A stretch of DNA of 64,000 bases from Bugulina stolonifera (GCA_935421135.1 OW285196.1:11405001-11469000); one strand, 5' to 3'. Counted from the stretch's first letter, positions 11,321-24,800 are shown. Notes: generated from the letters alone by a model not told the origin. Made by a program: numbers and translations.

Positions 11321-14279
11321 TTTCAAAAAGACCGGCATGTGAGAACAAAGAAAAGAACCGTGCTTTTGTATACGTAAGAACCCCAAAAACTGGCTCTTCC
11401 ACACTCTCTACTATCTTTATGAGGTTTACTTTGGCGAACAAATTAAACATCTGGAATCCAAAGATCGGACAAAGTAAGTATATGTACAACGTACATGTAT
11501 AAATAACGAAAGATAGGCCAGCTCATAATTTATTATAATACTGCATACAATTGCTACATACATGTAAAGTGTTTTCTGAGTGGTAAATGTAGTTTATGCT
11601 ACGCTACCTGGTTAATCGCGAGCGGTTTCTGCAGAGCATAGAGGCACATACGTGTATATACAACCTTGACCTTTGCATGTGTATTCCTTGCATCTGATTG
11701 ACCAAATCAGCCATCAAGTTTGTGGTTATCTCTCCTGCTGAGTTACACATATAGGTTTTCAAAGTTACTTCTTCTAGCTTTTGTTATGTTAGCTCTAGTG
11801 GCTTCCGTTGTACGATAGGGTCGCATAAATAGTTGATAGTATACAAATTAAGGGTTGCCAAACACCATCCTATATATACTAGCCAATTATTAGCCTTGTG
11901 TGAATAAATTCTACTTTTTTCAAGCTTCCTCTGTATATCAGAAATGTTATACATTTAGTTGATAGTGCTGCAGCATCTCTTGTGTTGCTACCGACCCATT
12001 CTTGGTGCTTAAATAACAATGTTCTAGTTGCCGTTTTTTTTCACATTTTACTCATTTGTCATGCCATGTTTTATAAAAAATTACCAAGTGTATCTTTACT
12101 CAATCTTACGAGTGAATAGAGGTTAAATTTTACGTTGAAGTCTGAAACACGTTATGTACATGTAAGTTGGCGGTTTCTGTTTCATGCTAGTGGCGTGAAT
12201 GAGACTATAGGGTAGGTCTGGTATTCCAATAATGTCTCTGTAGTCTGAAGCTGGAAGTCCTGGACCTCTGATCACGAAGTACAATAGGCTTGAGTGGGGC
12301 CATCGAGTTCTCACTTTTCTGAAGTTGTCTTTCCCACTATGGCCTCTGTAGGTTGGTATTTTAGGGCTGAGGTTAATGAGGAAATGCACACTTTGGCCAA
12401 ATTAAGTTAGTTTATTCTAAAATGTCAATTTTGCTGTTTAACAGCACGGGAGATTGGACCTGATGATCTCACCAAAGCGGATGCTATGTATAACCACGTG
12501 TTATATAATGAATCAAAGTTCCAACAGCACATGAAACCTAATTACAAACTCATTTTCTGTGTCAGAGAGGCAGTTTCATGGTTTAAGTCAGCAGTAAAAT
12601 TCAACTACGAGCTGGGCAGGATAAGTCACGGGGTAAGTATCTTATCAGTAGAGCTATAAAACGCCAAATGCTAATTCCAGTGATTCACGGAAAGCTGTAT
12701 AAGTAAAAAGTCAGCAGCCAGCACTCCTGTTACTGGCACAGAAACAGCATTATGTTGCAATGTGGGGTATTACTGGCAATTAATTATGTTGCAAAGTATT
12801 AAACCTGTACGACTATGTGAGCACTTACATGTCCATTGGGTTCTTTCAATATTTACCAAGTTTACCAAATTACCTAATTCACGCTTTTACTCTCCGATTC
12901 TAGACCATCATTTTTAGCTTCTCTGGCAGCCTGATATTTTAATGTATTGACAATATAAAGTGTGGCCAGTGATGAAGTCTCATCTAAGCAAACCTGTAGA
13001 AATTTTTCTATGTTTTTGTTATTACAGTCAGCAGACAAATACATAATGTCCGCCAAGAGATATATTAGTGTTGACCGATTTAACCTGCCACAGATGGTTT
13101 TTTTGGGATTTAAAAACAGGAGCAGTAAAACTTTGCAGCAACTACAAGACTATATTTCCCTTACTGTACCCAAGTAAGTTGAGATAGAAAGCTTTTTTAA
13201 TCTGGTACAGAATCTTTGCAAAGAATTATTAGGCATATTCGGATATTGCATTGTGTAAGCTTATAAAGAGCAATCTGTGGCAATAATAATATATTCTATT
13301 CAATAATATAATAGCGCTAGCTATAACGATAGGTTAGCTGTTAACTGTGACGTTATAAGCGCCAGAGCCATGCACATGTGCACTGCTTTTATACCTGTTT
13401 TGCAATGAGGAAGCGCATGAGGATTCAACGGAGTTGTCTACTCGACTCATGTGCTCATATTTTTAAACCGAGGAGCACATCGAACACAAAATTCTCATAG
13501 ACGAGCTTCCTTCTCTCTCTTACTCCTTGGTTTAAGGTTGTCATGTTACTCTGGTGCATACAGTAATTGTGTACAGATTTATTCACATACGCCACTGGAA
13601 TAATATACTTGTGCATTATTCAAAAATTTAGATTAAATTTATTGATATTTGAATTCTGAATTATTATAAACAGTCGCTGCTCTATAACCCTGATTTCTTC
13701 TAGGATAGATGTTCCATTCTTGAATGACAAGTATGATGCATCACTGGTCATGTTGAAACGTAAATTCTGCTGGGACTACATAGATATCTTCTACCAAAAG
13801 AGTACAGTAACAAACTCTGGTTCCATGGAATTATCTGAAGAGGCTATTGAAAAATTATTGTCCGAAGATTTAAATAAAGGAGATCAGTTATTGTATAAAG
13901 CTGTAGAGAAACTGTGGTGGGAGCAGCCAGAAGTTAAAGAGCAAGACTTCTGGGATGAGGTTAGTGATGTCATCTTCGTACTTGTCAACTGTGACTCTTT
14001 CATACCATTATTATTATTATTATTATTATTCATGTTGATTTCCTCAGCTCTGCAGCCGGTGTGAGTTGGTGTCTGGTTAGAACCCCTAACCTGAGACATC
14101 CAACACTTTTCTCGGTATAGTTGCCGTTCCTAGTAGAGCAGAAAATTGAATCCTGTCTACTTCCTTCCGCTGTATATCAATCATCCCCAGATATTCTTCT
14201 AGCTTCATCACTGCTCCCAGTGCTCCTACGACAACAGGGATCACATTTACAGATGTTTCCCAAAGTCTCTGTAGTCTCT

Positions 14280-14333
<54 letters not shown>

Positions 14334-14748
14334 TATGCTAGTTGAACTGATACTGCATATTCTTTCACTGATTTTTCTCAAATTACATAGTTCTCTCTCT
14401 GCATTGAGAGTGGGAAAGATGGTAGAACAGAAAAACTGTCCTACACACATACTGTGAGCCATAGGTTGTCAATGCCAATGACTCTTTTATTACAGTAGAC
14501 TAGTATCTTTGTATCTCTTCTTTCAGGTATCATATTTTACCTCCTTGAATGAAAGAGTGCTAACAGAATGGTGTAGTACTGTTACTAGAAGCCAACAACC
14601 TTATGTAATACACTCTACACAGTTCCATGATGAGATACAGCTAACAGTGGAGTACTGCAGAAAACTGAAAATGGATAAGACTGAACTTCGTGACTGTGTT
14701 GCAAACTATGCCTTTGGATTGAGAGTTCCAGAATCTGTCACATGTTAG
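11321..14748 (+). CDS. Galactose 3-O-sulfotransferase-like protein A (5' incomplete)
   Basis: Exons 11321-11473, 12445-12632, 13028-13173, 13704-13959 and 14527-14748, phases 1, 0, 2, 0, stop TAG. This gives about 321 codons, lacking the first exon. Members of the GAL3ST family are Golgi type II enzymes that move sulfate from PAPS to the 3-OH of galactose on glycans or glycolipids. Visible hallmarks are the 5'-phosphosulfate loop RTPKTGSSTL in the first listed exon, the 3'-phosphate segment CVREAVSWFKSAV in the second, YDASLVMLKRKFCWD in the fourth, and DFWDE before the last junction. All are matched by gene B downstream, with the same exon boundaries. Compared with B it has a shorter loop after the first conserved region. 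Two trinucleotide microsatellites lie in the last intron. Acceptor specificity cannot be read from sequence. Confidence 0.8.
13342..13536 (+). repeat. Interspersed ~195-bp repeat, copy B
   Basis: Second good copy of the 3359-3552 repeat, lying in an intron of sulfotransferase A. Here the stem TTTAAACCGAGGAG pairs with CTCCTTGGTTTAA (one mismatch) around a loop of about 50 nt. Confidence 0.75.
14281..14333. repeat. (ATT)n microsatellite
   Basis: About 17 ATT units, with a shorter TTA run at 14007-14032, both in the last intron of sulfotransferase A. Confidence 0.95.
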
Positions 14749-15531
14749 CTATGCCAATTCGTAATGGAGATTATCACTGAACAATCATAATAAGAAGTTA
14801 TCCTCTCCATATTAGATCAGTTTTACATCAAATCTTACCTCCACTTTAACCCCTAGAGTCTAACACAAAAGCACAACCTGAACATGCACAATACAGTTTT
14901 CTATACTATTGGGCTATAAGTGTAATGGATGACCCCCAGTCTGTTTGCCTGCTGACGACCCCTACACACAGATTGGCGCCATTTATTATATTATAAGACT
15001 GACTTCTCATAGTATCGCCTTTGTAGTATACTTACTTGTATAAGCATTACAAGTACTGTTTATTTACATATACATTATGTGTTATTATAATTATCTTGAC
15101 GGACGGCTCTATCTTTGGTCGTCTTCTTTTCTCCGGAAGTAATTAGACGACTTTGTTTGTTCTCGTTACCTATAAAAGGAACCAGATTCCTGTTATCCAG
15201 AGCGGTCTCTTATATGTTTTCAAGCTGTCAAGTTCATACAATTATACACTCATATGCATACTTATACTCTGAGTTGTGCTGGTGCATTGACAACCTGAAC
15301 ATTGCTAACCACTTGAAACTTACCTTGGTGTATAGAGCAGGGCTGGCCAAAGTTATTTTGAAGTGGGCCGCATATGAAATTCTCTTACTTGCGATGGGTC
15401 ACTTTATTCACTTTGTTTCGACTAAATAGAGTTGAACATAAAATCAAGTGGTGGAGAGTGTTGATATTTGCATGTTCATTCAACAGAGGACAAGCGAAAA
15501 GAGCGAAGAACAGCCGTACAGTCGAGAGTTT
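14749..15531. other. Downstream flank of sulfotransferase A, no gene seen
   Basis: Contains CTATAAAAGGAACC at about 15171, which resembles a core promoter. No exon could be attached to it, and it may mark an old element. Confidence 0.35.
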
Positions 15532-16171
15532 GGGTATAGCTGTAGGTGTACGTGTAGGTGTATGTGTAGGTGTACGTGTAGGTGTAGGTGTGCGTGTAGG
15601 TGTACGTGTAGGTGTACGTGTAGGTGTATGTGTAGGTATACTTGTAGCTGTAGGTATACGTGTAGCTGTAGGTTTACATGTAGCTGTAGCTGTACATGTA
15701 GCTGTCAGTTTAGGTATAAGTGTAGCTGAGCATGTAACTGTAGGTGCAGGTGTAGGTGCAATGGTAGGTGTACGTGCAGCTGTTAGTAGGTGTACATGTA
15801 GCTATAGGTGTAGCTGTAGGTGATTTGTACATATAGCTGTAGGTAAGTTATAAGTGTAGCTGTGCGTGTAGGTATACTGTTGTAAGTGTATGTGTAGCTG
15901 TACGTGTAGGTAGGTGTAGGTGTACATGTAGCAGTAGTCGTATGTGTAACAGGTTGGTGTATGATTGTGTAGCTGTAGGTTTAGCTGTAAGTGTGCATGT
16001 ACATGTACGTGAAGCTGTAGGTGTACATGTACGTGTAGCTGTAGGTGTACATGTACGTGTAGCTGTAGGTGTACATGTACGTGTAGCTGTAGGTGTACAT
16101 GTACGTGTAGCTGTAGGTGTACATGTACGTGTAGCTGTAGGTGTACATGTACGTGTAGCTGTAGGTGTATG
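15532..16171. repeat. Large VNTR built from GTGTAGGTGTACGT-type hexamers
   Basis: The left half (15532-15910) is an irregular array of 6-bp units around GTAGGT, GTACGT and GTAGCT. The right half (about 15990-16171) is a regular 24-bp higher-order repeat, GTAGCTGTAGGTGTACATGTACGT, about seven copies. Unit lengths divisible by three keep several frames open on both strands, which explains the long repetitive open frames here; they are not genes. Confidence 0.95.
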
Positions 16172-16495
16172 TGACGGATGAGAAATTTTGATTCACTAGT
16201 CATTATGGCCTCATACAATGTACTTAGAATCTAAGTGTGTACATGACATCCTTAGTAGTTCATGCAAGGGCTGTGAATTGAGACTTTGTGTGAATTTACT
16301 GTTTATGAAGTTTTGGTTTGAGAAAGTAGATTCTCAATGGTAGGTTACTGCAAACATCGTGAGTAGATTTTTCCACACTTGTCAACTGGGGTACTCTTCA
16401 GCAGTAGTGGCCTTTGCCAAACGTCTTCGATGTTGACCATTTTGAATTCTGCCAGAAACCAAGGGGTTGGCAACATGTGATCCATCATGTGATCA

Positions 16496-16526
<31 letters not shown>

Positions 16527-17009
16527 CATGTGATCTATCACAATATCCGCATGAAAGCAGCATATTTTCATTTAATAAGTTTATAATTCAATAATACAAT
16601 ACAATAATACAATAATAATACAACAATACAATAATACAAATTATAATACAACAATACAATAATACAATTATAACTCAATAATACAAGTGATTCAGTGTAT
16701 TGTCTGTCTGGTAAACAGAAGGATTCAATACAATACAGTGTTTCTAGCTGTGAATGCCTAACAGTGTTGACAGCAAAGCCTACATTGTTACACTAATACT
16801 TTTTATATTAATGAACCAAAAACCTATGAAATGGAATTAACATGTGTGTGAATATGTAGAATACAGAGTAGGTCCAATCAGTCTTAGAGCTAAGTATGAG
16901 GTATAGCATAAGAAAAGCAGACAGTTCAGGTACCCTTGTATTAGTACCGTAATACAAAACAAAACTCTAATAATTCAGCCCACCTCCAGACGTTTGCAGC
17001 ATCCACTAT
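16172..17009. other. Spacer with simple repeats
   Basis: (TA)n at 16500-16526 and an AATAC/ACAAT-rich run at about 16588-16685. A short minus-strand open frame encoding MVNIEDVWQRPLLLK (16345-16440) follows a plausible acceptor but has no partner exon. Confidence 0.5.
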
Positions 17010-17955
17010 TGTAATGTTTTTGAGTGCTGTTACATACGAGAGCCGAGGGCTACAAGTATGGGAAGGGCTTGGAAGGTGGTAGAGGCCGACCAAGTGTACC
17101 TTCTGCTCATTAGATAAAAGAGTGAACAGTTATAGGTGCTCTTTGTAGTGTAGATTATATCAGACGTAGGCCGATGCCGAGACTCATTGGAGCTCAGGAC
17201 CGACGTAGGTCATGTAGAGTTTACACTCCGAGGGAGTGCAGAGAAAGATTGTCTAGCCTTGAGATCCTAAGCTCGCCGCTAGGTTCATTAGAACCCGGGA
17301 TCGGCCTAAGTCTAAGAGGTGGCTAGAGATTTGCTTAGCCTAGGATGAGGTGAACTCGAGCCGTACTGAATTCCAAGGGGATTCTCAGGTGGAGTTACCC
17401 GCCTAAAGAGTAAGCCTCTGTAGGTTGAGTTATTCAAACGCAATCAACAACTGAATTACAACACAAAATGCACTGCCTTATATACATAACAAACTTCCGG
17501 CCAAAAGAGCCCGACATGGTATCGGCTCCGTAACTGATGTAACAACATGGATGATTTTGCCCAATGTCGGCCACATAAAAGGTCGGCCTTTGCACAAAAT
17601 GTGCTTACAATAAGGAGAAACATGTCATATATAATTATGAGCTTAATCTATAAGGTCGGCCATGAAGTTACTATATAAATGGCAAAAAGACTATTAAATT
17701 GCAACCAAGTAAGAGTAGACAATTACGGAGGATATGTACAAATGTGGGAAAAATCAAGATGCAATATAAGTGTAATCCCAAAGCTTGATTGCTAGTACAT
17801 GTATATATAAATAAGACATGCAGCGTATAAGATAATAATGAATGCATGAACGAGTATGGATAAGATTATAATTATATAGTAATGTCAGCTATGATACTGT
17901 TTGTGTGGCTGGCCTAGGGAGCCATAACCACTGACACTGAGGCTGTTTCACCACA
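17010..17955 (-). mobile_element. Solo LTR, ~1-kb family, copy 2 (inverted)
   Basis: 946-bp minus-strand copy of the 7770-8769 LTR, alignable along its whole length (GTGGTGAAACAGCCTC, GCTCATAATTATATAT, GTCTTTTTGCC and ACTCAAAAACATT are shared). Flanks on the plus strand are CTAT and TTAT, one mismatch from a 4-bp duplication, as expected of an older copy. Confidence 0.82.
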
Positions 17956-18624
17956 TTATTACTGGTCACAAGTTCACCATCCCATCAGACTAGTCATTCA
18001 TTATTCTACTGGCTTACTGGCTCACTCATAAATTTTGATATGCTATGGTTAGTGTAGGGCTAGCAAGTGAGTCTGTCAACCACAAAAATATTGTGGTTAT
18101 AGCAACCAATCATAATATAGTGGTATGGTATGGTATATTATAGTGTACCACTATTAAATGATTCATCATAAATGAGTTACTATTTTAGAATAATACCCCA
18201 ACCAATAACATTATTTTGTCACTCATCTATGCAACTACATTATTTTACATTGTATCAAACAATTGTTATTATAACATAGCCTATGTTGCTGTATCTTTTA
18301 AAATCAAATCAGTCGGATAATATAAGTGAACTTCGTTAGTAAAATATATTGTGCATATTATGTTATATCTCAACTCTGTATGAGTTAACAACTCTGTGTC
18401 ATTTCTATACTTCATTGTAATAATTCAAAAGCGTGATAAAGTGAAGTACATGAAGTTCACCCCTCATATAAGCCTAAACATCCAATAAAAAGTGCTGGTT
18501 CTTGGAGATAAACAATTAGCTAAGCTATAAGAACAGAGTATATCATCACTAACCACTAGTATGTTGTGGTATGACAATCCAGTACAGGATGTATGCTGGT
18601 AGATATGTCAGCTGAGTATATGTA
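17956..18624. other. Spacer, no gene seen
   Basis: A+T-rich; nothing recognised. Confidence 0.4.
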
Positions 18625-18714
18625 TTATACAGAAGCATCGGTGCCAGCAGTTCTTTCAAGTTCTGTCTGCCTTTGAACTAAGGAATCGGCCAGCTTGTTG
18701 AAGTACTGAAAGGA
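18625..18714 (-). CDS. Possible terminal exon of an unrecognised gene
   Basis: After a CTTTAG acceptor, a 30-codon frame encodes FQYFNKLADSLVQRQ then TELERTAGTDASV and a stop. The helical, charged composition looks like protein. No upstream exon was located between here and 21 kb, and the other strand is also partly open, so confidence is low. Confidence 0.25.
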   Translation of the reverse strand, partial: SFQYFNKLADSLVQRQTELERTAGTDASV

Positions 18715-20190
18715 CTAAAGCTTCTGCTTGTAAGTGTTATAGTGTTAAATTAATCACACATTGTCATAGTGACCGTTTTATACTATTTATAGGTATTAAT
18801 ATTTACTCTTACATGACATAGGTAGCTGCAACCTCTTCACATTACTGTAGTAGCAGTAGTTTTAGTTAGTGTACACAATTTTAAGACATGCATGTATAAG
18901 AACTACAATGTATATAACATATTGTAAGCATAGATCAATAAAACATAGACTATGGCCACAGGCTACTGTATACTATGAGGGTATATTTAGCTCCTCAGTC
19001 TGTACACCACTGAGGGGTAGATATCACATAATATCAAGCATTAATAACTTACTGAATCAAACAAACATGAATGGGTGTTTTAATAAATGCATCTGAATAG
19101 TACTCATTGTTATTCCATGCTATATTCAGTAGCAATTCAATGGGGACTGTTTTCATCAACTGCAGTGAATGTATTGTAATTGACCAGCGTGTTATACTTT
19201 TTAAGCCTAACTAATGTACACACCCAAGTTAGAATGGGGCAGTGTCCATGTAAAGTTAGTAGCTAGTGAAGTGGAACTATTGTCTAGTACATATTGGACT
19301 TGCATGCCCAGTCAGTTGAGTACAGAATTGTGAATAGTCAATCTGCCCAAATAGCCAGGTCCTACTGGAGTATAGCATCTTGATAATACACCATGAGCGC
19401 CTCTGCCTGGTAAGTTAAATTATTTCTGCAATATGATCAATCAGGTTTTAGCCTGTTAGTGGAATCAGACTTTGAATAGATCAAATTATCATGGATAGAG
19501 GTTGGCAAAATGAGCCAAAATGTGCACCTACTTTTAAATGCTCTTGCAATGATTTATTGTACCTTACATACGCTGACCAGTCTTGGCAATTGTTCTGTCT
19601 CTAGTTCTACAAGTACATTTATCAAAATAAACAAAAATAAAGTAAAATATGCCTAACTGAGCTAACTCTGTATGCCAAATTCACTAGTGGGGAGAAGGCA
19701 TGGCAGTAATAGTAATGTAAGGAACTAACAGCATTGTACTCTTTTCACACCATATATACAACATGTACATGTAGACTCCATGCATACTCTGTTGTTATCC
19801 AGTTAGCACTAGTTTTTGCACATTTTACTTTTTTTATCAATTTGTCAACAGTTTATGGGTTTTGTCATATTCTTGCACATCAATTATTTTCTGCGTATTT
19901 GTTTTTCATCAATTAGATAAGAATTTTTGAGTTTTTTCATATTTTTTTTGTCTCCACAATGGTCTCAGCAGGATTTTCTGTCGACAGATTTCTAGAAATC
20001 TGCTTTGATTGGTACTTTGGATTTAGCAATTGGTGATTTGGTAAAACTCGGGAAAACGCCCGTAATCTCTATGGTACATTTTGTATTTTTAGTGGAGAAT
20101 GTATGAACATGTATAAATAAATATTATTCATTTACACATTTCTGCTTTTCTCTGGACACTAGGTGGTTCCACCATAATTGTCCGAATATT
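18715..20190. other. Spacer, no gene seen
   Basis: Nothing supported. ATGAGCGCCTCTGCCTG|GTAAGT at about 19394 looks like a tiny plus-strand first exon, but joining it to the next visible acceptor gives a stop. Confidence 0.35.
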
Positions 20191-20329
20191 TTCAGGATTA
20201 CAGGGTGTCTGTAAAGTCCTGATACAGCTCACAATATTTATTACTAAGCCAGTTGTTGAGATATCTTCACCAGAGTTATTTTATTTTGATCAGTGATTAG
20301 TAAAGTTTTTTAATAAGATTTAATACACC

Positions 20330-20830
20330 CATATGATATGGGCACCATTAGTTGCACGGAGCACATCAAGGCTATACTCCATTATTTCTTGTCATATTCA
20401 TTGTAGAGCATCCTCATCAAGGGTGGCAATGACATAAAAAAATTCATTTTACGAGTCAGTTAGGTCATGAACTGTCACATGGTGTTGGCTTATTTTTCCT
20501 GAAACACCACTAAACCAAACTCGTCTGATAACAGTTCGTCTGACAGCAGTTCGAGTGGATTTTCTAGGAGAATGATGAAATGCTAGTATTACACGATCAA
20601 TGTTTTCCTCAGAAGTTCTTGGTCACCAACTACTCTGCTTACCCAACACCATCTCTGTCTCCATAAAGTTGTTGTGCCATCTACTAATTCAAGAACTCTC
20701 TCATACTTAGGTCTGTAGTTACTCTGAGTCTGCACACCATTCTCAATAAACCAGGATACAGAAATGTTGAAGAGGATCTTATCCAGCTCTCCTACTGTTA
20801 CCAGAATAGCAAACATTTCTAATATCTAAA
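20330..20830 (-). pseudogene. Decayed DDE transposase (mariner-like family) relic
   Basis: The minus strand shows MVLGKQSSW, an in-frame stop, then PRTSEENIDRVILAFHHSPR and KSTRTA. That is the helix-turn-helix linker of a transposase family common in invertebrate genomes, where GKSSGRPRTSEENVDRV-like text precedes SPRKSTR. A separate piece ends MEYSLDVLRATNGAHI plus a stop, the usual C terminus of the same family. The catalytic middle is missing and frames shift, so it is dead. Adjacent ACAGGGTGTCTGTAAAGTCC at about 20200 may be its 3' non-coding end. Confidence 0.7.
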
Positions 20831-21831
20831 ACCTAGACTGCAAAGGAAGGTGAATTTTCCCTTCCCTCCAGCAAAAAAAGCTTTACTTATCACTCTACTC
20901 ATTTTGTAATAACAGGGCCTATGTCTTTCAAGCACTGCCACAAATATTGTGTTTGACACGAATATCCAGTGCCCAGTTAATATATAGTGATAGTTCAGGC
21001 CAGTTCAAGCATCTACAACGTAATTGGCATTGCTGGATACAGGCAGGTGAATAAGTCCACGAGATCAGGCTTCCCTCCTCCTCCTACTTCCAGTACAATG
21101 ATGTGAATACATACATACCTTTTGGGATTTACTTACAAAAATCTAACTAGCTATGTGTTTTAATTCACTTATGACTTAGAAACAGGTTATAGGTATAAAG
21201 AGCTCTGCTGGAGAATGAATGATAGAATTTTGTTGCAAGTTTATTAATTTTCTAGTAAAGTAAATTTGTCACTTTATACTACAATATTATTATATTCTGC
21301 AGAGAAAGGGCTAGAGACAGAAGCAATTGGTGTGTAAGGATGGTTTTCTACACACAACCATGTTTAGAAGTGTAGGTAAGTGTTCAGCAAAATCTACACA
21401 TAGACTTAAAATATTGAAAGCCTATTGGAGGAAAGCGTGACTAAATATAGCTTTATTTCTTAGATCATTAGACGTATTACTGTTCCCTATCATTGAGTAC
21501 AATGTACATGTATATAATTGTACAATGTTCTACACTAACATAGCATATGTATTGCCTGTACAGCGTAATATTGTAACAGTTATGCATGTACATGTATGTG
21601 GTCTAACAAGTGCACTGGCTCATACAATAATTTAGTCTGAATAGTGTATCTTTTTTCCAAACTGTTAAAAACAAAGATAGATTTCAAATACATCTCTCAG
21701 AGCGACATGTATAATATCATGTGCCTTGCTTGTTCTTCTAGTTTATAGATTGGTTCAAAAAAACATATCTATCAGCTGAACTTGGAGACCCGCGTTACAC
21801 ATCCTTAACGACGATATTCTAACCAATCAGC
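20831..21831. other. Upstream region of sulfotransferase B
   Basis: No gene. Any promoter of the downstream sulfotransferase would be here; no clear TATA box or other element stood out. Confidence 0.35.
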
Positions 21832-24800
21832 ATGAGGATCGCTGGGAGCAAGTTGAGTGTCGCTTTAGTTATATTTATAATGTCCTGCCTCATATTGATA
21901 AGGTGAGACTATATGTATTACACTTCTGGTTAAAAGATGTACAAGCAATGAAAACTAAACTAGCTAATATTAAAGTATAGATATAATCTACTGCTAACTT
22001 TGCTGTGATGTTCACAATGCTAGAACACAGAACTTCTGTGTATAATACTTGGAGAAAGCTTATAACATTTTAATTATAGGGGGTTTGGCCATTTTCTATA
22101 TATTGTAAGATGTAATTTTTAGCGAAAAATTTGTCTCTGAGCAGTCAGAGACTTGCTTCAAATCCATGAAAATACCAGTCCCTGACTGGGGTTTGAACCC
22201 GGGGCCTCTACGGCACCTAATCGCCTAGCACAGTGAACAGAACATGTCTACATGTACACATGTTCAGGTGCAAGTCTCTGACTGCTCAGAGACAATTTTT
22301 TTGCTAAAAATACATTATACAACATTAATTATATATTCTATCATAAGCTGATAAAAACTAATAAATCAATATCATAGTGAACTACATGTATTTATTCCAA
22401 TGAAACTAGTAACGAAATGGATCACTATTAATTCTGGTGAATCAAGATTTTACAACCAGTGCTATAACATGCAGGTGACAGTCGGTGCCCTATTCTACAT
22501 ACACGTAGATTATTATAATTATTAGCTGATTTTTCACTGCATAAGATTATTATTTATATAATATTATAAGTTGCTGTCAAAGACACGATTGAGTATTATC
22601 TGCAATAAACAAATGGAGCACTACAGATAGGGTGGTAACTGTACCATCCCTAAACACCATAAATGCTTAAAAATGCTTAGCTTTTTCGCCTCAATTCATG
22701 TTTTACATGCAATCATTAATAGTTTTTGAAATATAAAACTATAAAAAGATTACCAAACGGACATTTTTATGTAGTTTACTATAATATTGTAGCCAATTGA
22801 AACAGCGAGACAAAGTGCATGTTGAATGGCAGAGAGGTAGTACATCTTCCGGTCAACAACTTTCATCACCCCTTCATCACCACCAAAATGCATCGAGCTT
22901 TTCATGGAAACAACAACAAAAATATGGTAACATGCTCATGTACTTGCAGAGATAATTTTGCGTAATTAGCTGCTTTCTAACCGACACTATGTTCTTATAG
23001 GCAAACAGATAAATTTTAGCTGGACATGGACAATTAATCTAACAGACTCTCAAGCGTTTCACATTGAGAGCTGAACAACACAATTGTTGTACTGCATTCC
23101 ATACATTTTTTTTGTTTTTTTTTAAGAAAGAGCACCTGTTGATAAAGCACCTTCAAATAGATGCCAAAAAGTCACCAGATTTGTCATGATTAAAACTGAA
23201 AAGACAGGGTCAACAACTCTATTCTCTATATTAGCTCGGTGCGTTTAAACTAAGACATACTGTATCTTCTGGCTAGATATCGTAAAGGTGTGGTAAAAGC
23301 TATTGAGGACTAATTAAATAGTAGTAGCATGGATTACAGACTTATGGCGTCTTTAAACATAACATGCAGGATCCATGGCTAACACACTGTGACCATCTTG
23401 TGGATACCTCACTGGTACATGTACATGAATATGTATATTATTAACCTATCTCACGCTGAAACATCCCCACGTCTTACGTGACAAGAAATATGTGTCTATT
23501 TCAGTTTGCTTGAAAATCTTTCTTGGACGTTGCAAACCTATGACAAGAAACTACTTCTATTTGTCTGTTGAACTGGCCCAGACTAGGCTGGTTCGCATGC
23601 AACCTCAACAGAAGTTTGTAAGAAATAGTAACAAGTTTATTTCACTTCAATAATTATTTCATATCTTGCGTATCCGTTATTTCTTGCAGGTTCATATTAA
23701 TTAATAATCTCAATGTTATGGTTATGACGAAAGGAGGTCACCTTGACGTCACCAAACAAAGGGGAGAACATCCAGGTAAGTATAGCCCTTGTTAGCTATT
23801 TAATCACCAATAAATTATAGGTCATGGTTTAAATAATGCTCATCTACCCAGATTCTTAGTTATAGATTTTACCGTGCAATTATACACGTATTTGTTATTA
23901 AAAATACGAAGCGTGAATTTACATCTAACATGCTTTGACCAAGGATCGCTTTGAACTTTCACCAACTTTGGTAATCTGAAGGCCAATATAATTATGCATT
24001 GCAGGCTGGGATATAGGGCCAGAAGATGCCAAGTCTGCTGATTCTCTGGTACACCATGCTAGATATAATGAGTCACTTTTCTCTGAGGTTATTTCCGCCG
24101 ACGCAAAATATATTACTCTAGTTAGAGACGCTGTATCCTGGTTTCACTCGGCTATGCGCTTCTGGCCTGTACAAGTCAAGAACAAGGTAAAGTTTACCAC
24201 ATTTACCTAACACCATATCACCAACGGTGAACTTTATGCAATAAGGTCTTCTCGTGGTTTTTCCACTATAGAGTTATATTATTGCAATATGGACGCCATG
24301 CACATGTACAATGCATGTCCCACAATAATACTTGCAATACTACTTTTATCTTTTAGAAGGCTGTTATTAACATTTGAATGGTAGTTTTCAACAAACATAC
24401 TGCCAATCAGCACCATTATCGTTACCATGGAAACACAGACCAATACTTGTATCAAACAATATACAATATGGCCACTTGTACATAAAGGGTGTGCATGTAA
24501 AGGTTTAGGCTACTTTTGATAGGTGAAAGCTGGTCATTCAGATAATATTTTCTTGTTTTACAGAGTCCAGATGAGGTCCTCGAGACACATCAACTCCTCT
24601 ATTTAAGTCGCTCTGAGCTGAAAGACCATTACAACGGTCAGAAGACCATTTTCCATCTCAGCCAACTTCAGTGGTTAGGATTTAATTATGACCACAGAAA
24701 CAACATGACATTGATACAGGATTATATAAAATACATAATTAATAGGTAAGTAGAGCATAGCTTACATGAGGTGAGAATTTACACAGTCCAGTCAATAGAG

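Noticed and set aside
15374..16218. Several long open frames of Val-Gly, Cys-Arg, Leu-His-Val-His or Tyr-Thr repeats
   Set aside because: All are translations of the same tandem repeat in different frames and strands; the unit length is a multiple of three, so stops never arise.
19394..21380. Plus-strand gene starting MSASA with a second exon after 21301
   Set aside because: The only good join produces an immediate TGA, and no downstream exon supports it.
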